This document shows positions 7,933 to 15,826 of a DNA stretch of 17,615 nt, one piece after another. Location of the stretch: positions 1-17,615 of the forward strand of contig JAZDMK010000034.1 of NCBI GenBank assembly GCA_043800975.1, in the 5' to 3' direction. Each line of letters begins with the position of its first letter. Position 1 is the stretch's first letter. Made by a program: the position numbers and the translations under genes. Source of the DNA: JAZDMK01 sp043800975. Its GTDB lineage: Bacteria; Bacteroidota; Bacteroidia; Bacteroidales; JAHJDW01. The notes under the pieces are model-generated. The model saw only the letters and a program-made list of their open reading frames with translations. It did no database searches and was not told the origin of the DNA.

Positions 7933-8316
7933 TTAAGATTCGGTTTCTGATTCAGTTTCTTTTTCTGCTTTTGGCTTGCGGGTACGTTTTGGCTTTTCAG
8001 CGGAACCCTCACCAATCGCTTCGATAACGATTTTTGTCAGTTGCTGACGGTGACCGTTCAGCTTCTGATAGCCTTTTCTTCTTTTTTTCTTAAACACAAG
8101 AACTTTATCACCTTTCATGTGTTCGAGGATACGGGCGGATATTTGCACTCCGTCCACGATCGGTTTTCCAAGGGTAATGCTACCGTCCTGATCGACCAGT
8201 AAAACCTGATCAAAGGTAACAGCTGCGCCTTCTTCACCTGGCAGACGGTGTACAAAAAGCTCCATGTCTTTTTCCACCTTAAACTGCTGTCCGGCTATCT
8301 CAACAATTGCGTACAT
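7933..8316 (-). CDS. rplU: 50S ribosomal protein L21 with charged C-terminal tail
   Basis: L21 binds 23S rRNA in the large subunit. The 127-residue product starts MYAIVEIAGQQFKVEKD and contains VTFDQVLLV and the basic FKKKRRKGYQKLNGHRQQLT segment (about 75-94) that is diagnostic of L21. The core ends near residue 103, as usual. About 22 further residues are rich in Lys, Arg, Glu and Ser (KPKRTRKPKAEKETESE...). This tail is not part of the classical fold; similar low-complexity tails occur in Bacteroidota ribosomal proteins. The gene is preceded by the best promoter in the window and is followed 12 bases later by rpmA. Confidence 0.97.
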   Translation of the reverse strand: MYAIVEIAGQQFKVEKDMELFVHRLPGEEGAAVTFDQVLLVDQDGSITLGKPIVDGVQISARILEHMKGDKVLVFKKKRRKGYQKLNGHRQQLTKIVIEAIGEGSAEKPKRTRKPKAEKETESETES

Positions 8317-8358
8317 CTTCTTAGTTTTTTAAATGCTTTTTTTATTCAAAAAGGGCTG

Positions 8359-8389
8359 CAAAGATAGGAAAAGAATTTCAACAACCAAA
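8359..8389 (-). promoter_or_regulatory. Bacteroidota-type -33/-7 promoter of rplU-rpmA
   Basis: On the minus strand TTTG (8389-8386), exactly 19 bases, then TATCTTTG (8366-8359) gives both elements of the Bacteroides consensus (TTTG-N19-TAnnTTTG). It would start a transcript roughly 35 bases ahead of the rplU ATG. Confidence 0.75.
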
Positions 8390-8459
8390 TTTTTCTTAAC
8401 ATTAATGTAAAATTCTTTCAACTTGACAGTTAAAACATGTCTTAAAACAAGAATTACTC

Positions 8460-9389
8460 TTATTGCTTCATGTTTCGCTTGAAAAAATCCCAGGCCATGC
8501 TGCTGCCGTTAAAATCGTTACAAACAGAACCGATATATCGCTTTGCCTGATGTTGCCCGCATCCGGGAATGCCTTGTCCGCCGCCGTTCACCTTAACCAG
8601 CATAACTTCAGTATTATTAATTGTGCTTTTCCAGGTGAAAGAAACTGCGGAAGCACCATCCTCTTTATCTTTATCCGGAATCTCCGTTTCAACAGGCTCC
8701 GTATTACATCCATTGACTTTCAAAAACATTTGCAAAAGCGAGTCGGAATGTAGATAAGAATAGTTTTTATTTAAATCTGTGTTCTGTGCATTTCCACCTT
8801 CATAGGGAATAACAGGATCGGAAGTGCCATTCATTAATAATACAGGCAAACCAATTCTTGCCCCGAAATATGCTGCCCGCTTGGTTGTGATAGATGAAGA
8901 TATCAAAGCCATTCCCCGGAACATTTTTGCCAGGGTGTCGGAAACATGCAACGCCATTGCTCCACCGCGCGAGTATCCGAAAAGAAAAATATTGTCTTTG
9001 TCGGCATTACATTCTTTAATAGCATAAAGAACCAGTTCTTTGATGAAACTAAGATCATTACAGGTGTTTTTAATATCGCCTACAGGCTGCATCCCTGTTA
9101 CATTCCATGTGTTGTGACATCCTTGAGGATACATCACCATAAATTTTTCCTTTGCTGCCAGGTCACTAAATCCGGTATATTTCTCAAATCCTTTTGATGT
9201 TCCACCGTTAGCATGTAATGCGATAACCAATGGCATAGGTGAATTAACTTTGCCGGGTGTAAAAAAAACAAAATTGCGCTGACTGCCGTTTACCACAATA
9301 TTCTGACTTTCACCTTTGTGTTCTTGTGCAGCTGCATTGGGTAAAACCAGTGCAGAAAAGACAGCAATAAAAAGTATTTTTTTAATCAT
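8460..9389 (-). CDS. Secreted LpqC/PHB-depolymerase-like alpha/beta-hydrolase (esterase)
   Basis: A 309-residue protein with a signal peptide (1-21, ending NAAAQ) and an alpha/beta-hydrolase domain of the polyhydroxybutyrate depolymerase / feruloyl-esterase-like (LpqC) family. Landmarks: strand PMPLVIALHANGG (51-63) with the oxyanion region, MVMYPQG (84-90), the nucleophile elbow GYSRGG with Ser140, and acid Asp191 in NGTSDPVIPY. In this family the catalytic His normally lies in a GGGHxWPG motif; here the matching stretch is VNGGGQGIPG, with Gln272 at the His position. A nearby His280 in CGQHQ might substitute. The reaction would be ester hydrolysis outside the cytoplasm, but the substrate is unknown and activity is uncertain. 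The start codon overlaps the antiporter stop by 8 bases, which implies co-transcription and likely translational coupling. I see no convincing terminator behind it. Confidence 0.82.
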   Translation of the reverse strand: MIKKILFIAVFSALVLPNAAAQEHKGESQNIVVNGSQRNFVFFTPGKVNSPMPLVIALHANGGTSKGFEKYTGFSDLAAKEKFMVMYPQGCHNTWNVTGMQPVGDIKNTCNDLSFIKELVLYAIKECNADKDNIFLFGYSRGGAMALHVSDTLAKMFRGMALISSSITTKRAAYFGARIGLPVLLMNGTSDPVIPYEGGNAQNTDLNKNYSYLHSDSLLQMFLKVNGCNTEPVETEIPDKDKEDGASAVSFTWKSTINNTEVMLVKVNGGGQGIPGCGQHQAKRYIGSVCNDFNGSSMAWDFFKRNMKQ

Positions 9390-11544
9390 AACAGAAATCT
9401 TTATCTTTTTTGAAAATTTTTCGAATGCCGGAACCCCCTTTACGTATTTGTGCGATTCCCTTTTCGATGAATGTTGAATCTACATCATTGGTTCCGCCTA
9501 CAAGGTTGGAGAGTTTTTGTGTTTCAGGAACGACCACAACAAAACTATATTCGCCGAAATGCTTAACCAGCTTGGTTGGTACACGTTCTAATACCTGCGT
9601 ATACGATATGCTTCCTTTACGTGGAGACACTACCAATATCAGATCGTCTTTTTCGAACTCGCGGGAAAGAATAATAAAGTCTTCCCAGTCGTTGAAAAAA
9701 GTATGCTTTGCTTTAACCTGAGAGCGAATTGATTTTTGATATGCAATAATTTCATCAAAAGTTTCCTGAGTTGAATATAAATGAAGCGTTTGATTAAGAT
9801 TACGGGCCAACCGGTCAATTTTGTGCAACCATGCTTTAAAGCCGAATTCCTTTTCTGAATATGGAGGGCAAAGCACTCTGATTCCTCCGTGTACGTTTAA
9901 TGCTTTTGTAAAATTACAAATATAAACAGTCTGAACGGTTGCATTTAAAACCTGTTGCATGTGGTTTCCAAAAAGGATATCCAGCGCTTCAGTTTTTTTA
10001 GGATTGCCGATTATTACATCTGTAGCCAGCAATTCGCGCGAGACGCGCTTTAAGCCGCTTGCAAAATTTTGATCAATAGTAGTAATAATTTCCACACGTT
10101 CGTCATATGCTGCAGCGTACACAATTGCTTTATTAAGCATGGCTTTCGCGTCATATAATTTTTGGTGCACTTCGTCACCTTCATCGTCTACAACAGAAAG
10201 ACTGAAAATAGGGTAGAGACTGCGGTGGCGTTTGATCATTATAGCAAAGTCGAGCAACTTTCCCATCGAAGATGGTTCCGTAATTGGAAGAAGAATTTTT
10301 TCTTCGCTCTTATTTGTTTTGTCATGAGGATGCTCATGTTCTTCCTGCAGGGCTACTTTTTTTCCTGCATTCTCAGTAACAAATGATGCAACCAGGCAAG
10401 TGACGAGAATCAGTATAATTGTGCCATTCAGAATATACTCATCAATGATTTGCATTTTATAACCAACCAGAATAATGGCCAATGTAGCTGCGGCGTGCGA
10501 GCTGCTGAGCCCGAAAACAAGATTCCGCTGGTCTTTCGAAAAACGCATGATGATTGCTGTAAGCCAGGCTGCAAGCCATTTCCCGAGTATTGCAAAGGCT
10601 GTTAATACACCTGCAACGATCAACGTCTGAGGTCCGTTCATTACCACATTCAGATTGATAATCATGCCCACACTGAAAAGAAAAAACGGAATGAAGAGAG
10701 AATTCCCTACAAAATCAATCCGGTTCATCAGTGAAGATGTCTGCGGGATAAGTCTGTTTAATGCCAATCCTGCTGCAAAAGCGCCGATGATGGGCTCCAG
10801 ACCTGCCATCTCTGCAAAGAATGCACAGAAAAATACAATTGCTAAAACAAAAATGTAATGGGAATATTTTTCACCCTCCAACTTTCTGAAAAACCAGCGA
10901 GCCAGATTCGGTACAATAAAAACAACAAACGAAAGAAAAATGGCAACCGATATGCCTAGCCTTATAAGAAATTCCTGATCCAGATTTCCTGAGGCAGAAC
11001 CGACAATCACGGCAAACATAATAAGTACTGTCGTGTCAGTAAAAATGGTACCCCCAACAGTAACAGCTACAGCTTCATTTTTTGAAATGCCTAATTTACT
11101 AACGATTGGGTATGCAACCAGGGTGTGTGTTGCAAACATACTTGCTGTGAGAAGACTTGCTTCAAAACCATACCCCAGCAAATAAACGCAAACGGGAAAA
11201 CCGATCGTAAGAGGAATAGAAAATGTTAAAAAGCCAAATACAAAACTCTTAAAACGGTTCTTGGCAAACACGCGCATATTCAGATCCAGCCCGGCAAGAA
11301 ACATGATGTAAAGCAAACCAATTGTACTGAACAAATCTACGCCTGCATTTTTTTCGATCAGATTAAAACCATAAGGGCCCACGACCATCCCTGAAATAAT
11401 AAGTCCGATAATGCCGGGAATTTTTAAGGGACGAAGAAGCAAAGGAGAAAGCAAAATGATCAGCAACACAACCGAGAAAATCAGAACTGAATTTCCGAAT
11501 GGCGGAGTGAATTGAACTTGTAGCTTTTCCCAGATCTCGTTCAT
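9382..11544 (-). CDS. CPA2-type cation/proton antiporter with two C-terminal UspA-like domains
   Basis: A 720-residue inner-membrane protein. Residues about 17-395 are a Kef/NapA-like monovalent cation:proton antiporter domain with 12-13 hydrophobic segments. Diagnostic stretches are IPGIIGLIISGMVVGPYG (42-59), LLYIMFLAGLDL (77-88), GTIFTDT (165-171; the Thr-Asp pair of the unwound ion-binding helix) and EMAGLEPIIGAFAAGLAL (245-262). A charged linker rich in His, Glu and Lys (398-415) leads to a cytosolic region with two universal-stress-protein-like units, about 415-545 (EEKILLPITEPSS...) and 552-675 (HGGIRVLCPPYSE...). No RCK/TrkA-N NAD-binding domain is visible, so control is probably by nucleotide or small ligand through the Usp-like part. 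It may exchange Na+ or K+ for H+; the ion cannot be told. It overlaps the downstream esterase gene. Confidence 0.92.
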   Translation of the reverse strand: MNEIWEKLQVQFTPPFGNSVLIFSVVLLIILLSPLLLRPLKIPGIIGLIISGMVVGPYGFNLIEKNAGVDLFSTIGLLYIMFLAGLDLNMRVFAKNRFKSFVFGFLTFSIPLTIGFPVCVYLLGYGFEASLLTASMFATHTLVAYPIVSKLGISKNEAVAVTVGGTIFTDTTVLIMFAVIVGSASGNLDQEFLIRLGISVAIFLSFVVFIVPNLARWFFRKLEGEKYSHYIFVLAIVFFCAFFAEMAGLEPIIGAFAAGLALNRLIPQTSSLMNRIDFVGNSLFIPFFLFSVGMIINLNVVMNGPQTLIVAGVLTAFAILGKWLAAWLTAIIMRFSKDQRNLVFGLSSSHAAATLAIILVGYKMQIIDEYILNGTIILILVTCLVASFVTENAGKKVALQEEHEHPHDKTNKSEEKILLPITEPSSMGKLLDFAIMIKRHRSLYPIFSLSVVDDEGDEVHQKLYDAKAMLNKAIVYAAAYDERVEIITTIDQNFASGLKRVSRELLATDVIIGNPKKTEALDILFGNHMQQVLNATVQTVYICNFTKALNVHGGIRVLCPPYSEKEFGFKAWLHKIDRLARNLNQTLHLYSTQETFDEIIAYQKSIRSQVKAKHTFFNDWEDFIILSREFEKDDLILVVSPRKGSISYTQVLERVPTKLVKHFGEYSFVVVVPETQKLSNLVGGTNDVDSTFIEKGIAQIRKGGSGIRKIFKKDKDFCYD

Positions 11545-11569
11545 GTTTATCTGTCAGATAAAATATTTA

Positions 11570-11577
11570 CAAAGATA
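11570..11577 (-). promoter_or_regulatory. Candidate -7 promoter element of the antiporter gene
   Basis: TATCTTTG on the minus strand matches TAnnTTTG fully, 25 bases before the antiporter ATG. At the expected -33 position (19 bases further) the sequence is TTTT rather than TTTG. Confidence 0.5.
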
Positions 11578-11624
11578 TTTATACGCAGATATTCCGAAAA
11601 AGTTTTTTGCCCAATGCATAAATT

Positions 11625-11655
11625 AAAAAACCGGACCTGCGAAGATCCGGTTTTT
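11625..11655 (-). terminator. Intrinsic terminator of the TonB receptor/DUF5689 operon
   Basis: AAAAACCGGA (11626-11635) pairs perfectly with TCCGGTTTTT (11646-11655) around a 10-base loop. On the minus strand it gives a stem running into TTTTTTAATTT, 24 bases after the stop of the DUF5689 gene. Confidence 0.87.
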
Positions 11656-11679
11656 AAAAAGTTTACTATTTTTTGAATA

Positions 11680-12969
11680 TTAGTTGTGCGTTGCTTTTAG
11701 TTGAATACCGCCAAGTTCCCAAGTAGAAACATTTGTTGTGCCGCAAGTATATTTAAATGCAAAATGAACATTGTTTCCGGTAATTGCAGTAATATCAATG
11801 TCACCTGAATTCACCAGTGCCCATGCTCCAGTCGAAAGAGTAAGGCCTGTCATTTCTGTCCACACAACACCCGCTGTAGTAGGATCGCCTGAAACATAAT
11901 TCTGTGAGTAATACACTTTAAACGATCCGTCTCCCGCTACGCCATAGTTCATCATTGTAAAGAAACTGAGTGTTTCACTGTTGTATGAATCAAGGTCAAC
12001 TGAAGGAGAGATGAGCCAGTCTTCATTAGCATAATAGCTTCCGCCAGCATAACCGCTCATCTTTGCATAGTTGTCTGAGCCAAATGTTCCCTGAGTCCAA
12101 ATTTCTGCTCCGGTAATACTAAATTGATTGAAAGTTCCTAATGAACCTGCAGTACTGAATGTTTCATCAATAATGAGGCTGGGGGCAGAGCCGGAAAATC
12201 CGACGACATCGTTCATGTCGCGAATCACCAACTGGTAGTCTCCATTATAAACGGTAAGTTCACCAACTAAGCTGCCGATTCCCTGAGGTAGTAATGTAGT
12301 TGAGAAATTGGAATAGGAACTTGTACGCAGAATAAGTGTGTTTCCATGCACATCTGTGATGGTGCGGCTGGTAGCAGTTTCAAGAGGGTTTACAAAAGGC
12401 TGTCCTGCTTCTGGAAAATAAACACTGTCGATGCGAACTAATTTACTCAGACTTGCTGTTGAAAAACCAGGAATGGTAAGTGTTGTAGGAACAGGAGGAT
12501 TTCCGGGAAGGCTGTCTTTAAAAATGTGTGTGGCAATCATTACACTGGGTATACGTCCGATAGCTCCGTTATAAATATAACCAATCTGAACAAGACCGCC
12601 ATAATTACCAAGATACAGGCCGGCGCATTTAACAAATACTCTTTGTCCAACGCGAAATTCTGTATACAAATCAGTTTGGTCAATTTTTAATTCTATACCT
12701 GCAGTGGCATCCTGAATAACCAGTGTTTTGTAAAGATTGCCAGATTCATCATTAGCTACTACAATACCTTCAATGATCTTGTCGGTTCCGATAGAATCCA
12801 GGTTTCCTGAATACGATGCCTTCAGATCGGCAATGGTAGTGTTGGAAGGAAAATCAACTTCGGGAACAACAACAGGTGGAACATCAAAATCTTCTTTGTA
12901 GCAACTGCTGAATAAAAGAAGCGCTGCAACAATTGCTGCTCCTGCCATTTGCTTGATTGTGCTTTTCAT
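11680..12969 (-). CDS. DUF5689 lipoprotein with C-terminal cleaved-adhesin/choice-of-anchor-J-like domain
   Basis: A predicted 429-residue lipoprotein. Residues 1-23 are a lipoprotein signal with lipobox FSSC (Cys23). The mature start CYKED places Lys-Glu-Asp at +3 to +5, matching the Lys-(Asp/Glu)2 surface-export signal described for Bacteroidota lipoproteins, so it is probably displayed outside. Residues about 45-257 fit DUF5689: IIEGIVVAND (65-74), TLVIQDATAGIELKID (82-97), an OB-like beta pattern, and a final YNGDYQLVIRDMNDVVGF (241-258). Residues 262-429 form a beta-sandwich of the cleaved-adhesin/choice-of-anchor-J kind, with EDWLISPSVDLD (316-327) as its hallmark. An upstream in-frame TTG at 12996 is less likely than the ATG at 12969. 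It follows the TonB receptor by 27 bases and so probably serves as its surface partner, perhaps binding substrate. Ligand unknown. Confidence 0.85.
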   Translation of the reverse strand: MKSTIKQMAGAAIVAALLLFSSCYKEDFDVPPVVVPEVDFPSNTTIADLKASYSGNLDSIGTDKIIEGIVVANDESGNLYKTLVIQDATAGIELKIDQTDLYTEFRVGQRVFVKCAGLYLGNYGGLVQIGYIYNGAIGRIPSVMIATHIFKDSLPGNPPVPTTLTIPGFSTASLSKLVRIDSVYFPEAGQPFVNPLETATSRTITDVHGNTLILRTSSYSNFSTTLLPQGIGSLVGELTVYNGDYQLVIRDMNDVVGFSGSAPSLIIDETFSTAGSLGTFNQFSITGAEIWTQGTFGSDNYAKMSGYAGGSYYANEDWLISPSVDLDSYNSETLSFFTMMNYGVAGDGSFKVYYSQNYVSGDPTTAGVVWTEMTGLTLSTGAWALVNSGDIDITAITGNNVHFAFKYTCGTTNVSTWELGGIQLKATHN

Positions 12970-12996
12970 ATGCTTGTTTTTTATTTGTTTGAACAA

Positions 12997-15678
12997 TTAT
13001 ATTTTTACTGATAACATTAGGAAATATGTCCTTCCAAATCCATAATAGTATTTGGGCGGAAACTTATCGACATTCTTTGTAGTAAAGTCAAAGCGGGATT
13101 GCTCGTAGCCGCCTGTGATCAGATCCTGGTTATCCAGAATGTTATTCACACTTGCATTCACAGCAATCGTATATTTTTTAATCTTCCACGATTTTCCAAC
13201 AGATACATCAATGGTATATCCGCCTTCAAGTTCCTGCTGTTGTGTGATAATCGGAATTAAGGGGTCGCCGTATCCTAGGTTTGTGATTGCAAGCTCAGTG
13301 CGACGTTCAGGATTGAAATCCAGATAAATTTTATCAAAATAATTAAAGTTCACATTGGCAAACCAGAACTTGGGATGGAAATATTTCAGTCCGGCAGTGG
13401 CAGCATTCTGAGGTGAGCCACTGACGAAAAAATTCTTCGCATAAATTAATTCCGTTGTATCATTGTGAAGTCCGTTGTCAAAAGAAATGGTTGCAGTAGG
13501 ACGTGAAGTGTATACATAATTACCAAGATTGCCGGCAAGCATAAGGCTGAGCGTCTTTGTAATCTTTACTTCGGCGCCTGCTTCAAATCCCTGATGCACT
13601 TTGTCGATTCCCTGTAAAGCCATATTGACAAAGGTCAGGTAATCGTCATGATAGAAGGAGCGAAGGTCGGTCTGGTTTTTAAAGAATGTTTCATAAGCAG
13701 TAACGCGGGCGTTGACGCGTGTTCCGCGGTAGATATAACTGATATCACCGGAAGCAACATTCTCGCTGGTTAAGTCGCTCAGGAATGCGTTATGGATACG
13801 GATTGATTCAAAAGCATTCTGCGCAAAAGGTGCGCGTGTCAGGTAGGCGATGTTGCCCATAACAAAATGACGACCGCTGATTTTGTATGTGATTCCGCCT
13901 TTTACACCATAATTAATAAAACTCTTTGTTTCACTTTTTCCAAAAGAATTATCCGGGAAGCGGCCGTTCTTCATGTTTCCTTCGCGCGACATTTGTGTTG
14001 CAGAAACATTGGCTCCGAAATAAGCATCAATCTTTTTATAGGAGAAGCTGCTTACGCCCCAGAGTTGCTCTTCATTTACATTCAGGTTATAATCATATCC
14101 GATGCGATCTCCAACAACAGCTTTGTAATTGGGATTATTCAAGTCGTTTTGCAATACAGAAGTATTACCTACATAGTCCTGCTCTGCAAACTGATCGATA
14201 TCCATCCAGTATTCTGCACCCAGAAGATCGTTCACAGTTTTATAATGCATGCCTGTGTATTTCCTGAGCTGCAAACCACCGTTGATGGTGATGTTTTCGT
14301 TCATGAAGTAGTTCACATTCGGATGAAGAATCAACTGGAAGTGATTGTTGTTTTGGTCTTCCACAATATAACGTGCCTGTTGTCCGGCTGCATTGGAAAG
14401 GTAATTGGCCTGATACAACTTGTCCCAGTTAATCTGACTGACACTTACATTGCTCTGCCATTCGTTCGTTACCATGGTTGCAACCAGGGGGTCGAGCTGA
14501 TAGCTGGGCAAATATCTGTAATAATCAGGGCGTGGATCAGCCGCATTGTACCAATTGAGAGCGCTGGTTTTGCTCTGTCCCATTGAAACACCAAAGCCCG
14601 TATTTACTTTTAATTTTTCACTCACTTTCCAGTGGTGTGATAAGATAGCCATGGGTTCAAACGTGCGTCGTACTTTAGCATTGCGCATTTCACCATTTTG
14701 CAGTCCCCAGTTAGGGTTGTAATAATGAGAGCCGTAAAGGTCATATGCTTCCTGCGTAGCAGCAGATGACATGGCGCGTTTGAAAGGCGATCCGAAAGTT
14801 ACCAGACTGACTGAATGTTTATCATTGATTTGTTTTTCTGCACCGGCAAACCATGCCCATGCATCGTACCAGGTGCCTGCCGTGAAACCTTCCATTGCCC
14901 AGCGGTGTGACCCGTTGAAGCTGAATGACCAGCCGTTTGGCATTGTTCCCGTATTCAAAGTATAGGTGAGACGGTTGTCATACGAACGGTTGGAAAGTGA
15001 ATAAGAAAGCTTATTCATTTTTCTTTGCTGCGATGGACGCGAAGTGAAATTGGTAACACCGCCCACGTTTCCGAAAGAATAAGCGGCAGGCTGTGTGCCC
15101 AGACTGTATTCTTTAAAACGTGTTGCGTCGTTTAATCCACCCCAGTCGGAATAGACAGGCCGTCCGCTTTCAGCATCATTCAGAATAACGCCGTTCATCA
15201 GAACTGTGTTGTTCTCATTGTCGTAGCCACGGTTTCTGAATCCGCCGGCACCAAAGTTGTAGCCTGCAGAAGTTGTAAACACATCGGATGATGAATGCAA
15301 AAGACCGGACACATTCTGTTCGTCTTTGCTGCTTCCAAAATCTGTATCCGTTAAAACAACTTCTGTTAAACCACCATCAGTTTGTTCGCGGTTCAGTTTT
15401 ACAGCTTCGATTTTCAGGTCGCCTTTCACTTCAACATCCGAAGTGTAGGTTTGGTAACCTTCAGCAACTACCTGCAGTTTGTGTGTTCCCAAAGGAACGG
15501 TAAGATTGAAATTTCCATTTGCATCGGTTACTCCAGAGGTTTCTGAAATCTTTACAGTTGCGCCTGCAATTCCATTTCCGCTAAGCGGATCCGTAAAGGT
15601 GCCACTCACTTTTCCTGTCTGCGAAAATGCCAAACCGCACCACAGCAGGAAAAAAATTATTGTTATTGTTCTTTTCAT
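12997..15678 (-). CDS. TonB-dependent outer-membrane receptor with carboxypeptidase-like regulatory domain
   Basis: An 893-residue outer-membrane active transporter powered by TonB-ExbBD. The signal peptide is 1-20 (ending LAFSQ). Residues 21-95 are a carboxypeptidase-D regulatory-like domain (VSGTFTDPLSGNGIAGATV, then GYQTY). The plug spans about 105-215 and has a distinctive version: SSDVFTTSAGYNFG (130-143), FRNRGYDNENN (147-157), MNGVILNDAESG (161-172) and WGGLND (179-184). The rest is an aromatic-rich 22-strand barrel ending RTYFLMLSVKI, a proper C-terminal strand. No SusD homologue is nearby, so this is not an ordinary SusC/SusD glycan pair. The partner is the DUF5689 lipoprotein 27 bases downstream, with a nuclease-like EEP gene divergent upstream. 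The imported substrate cannot be read from sequence. Confidence 0.92.
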   Translation of the reverse strand: MKRTITIIFFLLWCGLAFSQTGKVSGTFTDPLSGNGIAGATVKISETSGVTDANGNFNLTVPLGTHKLQVVAEGYQTYTSDVEVKGDLKIEAVKLNREQTDGGLTEVVLTDTDFGSSKDEQNVSGLLHSSSDVFTTSAGYNFGAGGFRNRGYDNENNTVLMNGVILNDAESGRPVYSDWGGLNDATRFKEYSLGTQPAAYSFGNVGGVTNFTSRPSQQRKMNKLSYSLSNRSYDNRLTYTLNTGTMPNGWSFSFNGSHRWAMEGFTAGTWYDAWAWFAGAEKQINDKHSVSLVTFGSPFKRAMSSAATQEAYDLYGSHYYNPNWGLQNGEMRNAKVRRTFEPMAILSHHWKVSEKLKVNTGFGVSMGQSKTSALNWYNAADPRPDYYRYLPSYQLDPLVATMVTNEWQSNVSVSQINWDKLYQANYLSNAAGQQARYIVEDQNNNHFQLILHPNVNYFMNENITINGGLQLRKYTGMHYKTVNDLLGAEYWMDIDQFAEQDYVGNTSVLQNDLNNPNYKAVVGDRIGYDYNLNVNEEQLWGVSSFSYKKIDAYFGANVSATQMSREGNMKNGRFPDNSFGKSETKSFINYGVKGGITYKISGRHFVMGNIAYLTRAPFAQNAFESIRIHNAFLSDLTSENVASGDISYIYRGTRVNARVTAYETFFKNQTDLRSFYHDDYLTFVNMALQGIDKVHQGFEAGAEVKITKTLSLMLAGNLGNYVYTSRPTATISFDNGLHNDTTELIYAKNFFVSGSPQNAATAGLKYFHPKFWFANVNFNYFDKIYLDFNPERRTELAITNLGYGDPLIPIITQQQELEGGYTIDVSVGKSWKIKKYTIAVNASVNNILDNQDLITGGYEQSRFDFTTKNVDKFPPKYYYGFGRTYFLMLSVKI

Positions 15679-15706
15679 GTATTGAACGTTTTTTCAAAAG
15701 AGATGA

Positions 15707-15714
15707 CAAAAGTA
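15707..15714 (-). promoter_or_regulatory. Candidate -7 element of the TonB receptor operon
   Basis: TACTTTTG on the minus strand matches TAnnTTTG, 28 bases ahead of the receptor ATG. No TTTG is found at the -33 spacing, so this is a partial match. It lies in the 148-base divergent region 15679-15826. Confidence 0.42.
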
Positions 15715-15800
15715 ATCATTAAAGAGAGTTGAAAATTTAACATTGTCAAAATTTAATCTTGAAGCTTTTAGGCAGATATATCTTGTAAGGAAAAGACATG

Positions 15801-15808
15801 TACCTTTG
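15801..15808 (+). promoter_or_regulatory. Candidate -7 element of the EEP gene
   Basis: TACCTTTG on the plus strand matches TAnnTTTG and ends 18 bases before the ATG at 15827. A CTTG lies upstream but at shorter than usual spacing (15 bases). With the minus-strand element at 15707-15714 it makes this a back-to-back promoter region. Confidence 0.42.
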
Positions 15809-15826
15809 TAATCCGAACAACAGACT

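Noticed and set aside
8400..8459. Imperfect inverted repeat (AATTCTT/AAGAATT) behind the esterase gene
   Set aside because: The arms are AT-only with a loop of over 30 bases and no clean T tail, so I do not call a terminator.
13867..14586. A 239-codon open frame on the plus strand, opposite the TonB receptor
   Set aside because: It lies wholly inside the strongly supported receptor gene, has no recognisable domain, and is explained by antisense codon structure of a long gene.
12997..15678. Interpretation as a SusC/SusD polysaccharide utilisation locus
   Set aside because: No SusD-like protein, glycoside hydrolase or hybrid two-component regulator is present. The partner lipoprotein is DUF5689, and the plug lacks SusC-type features.
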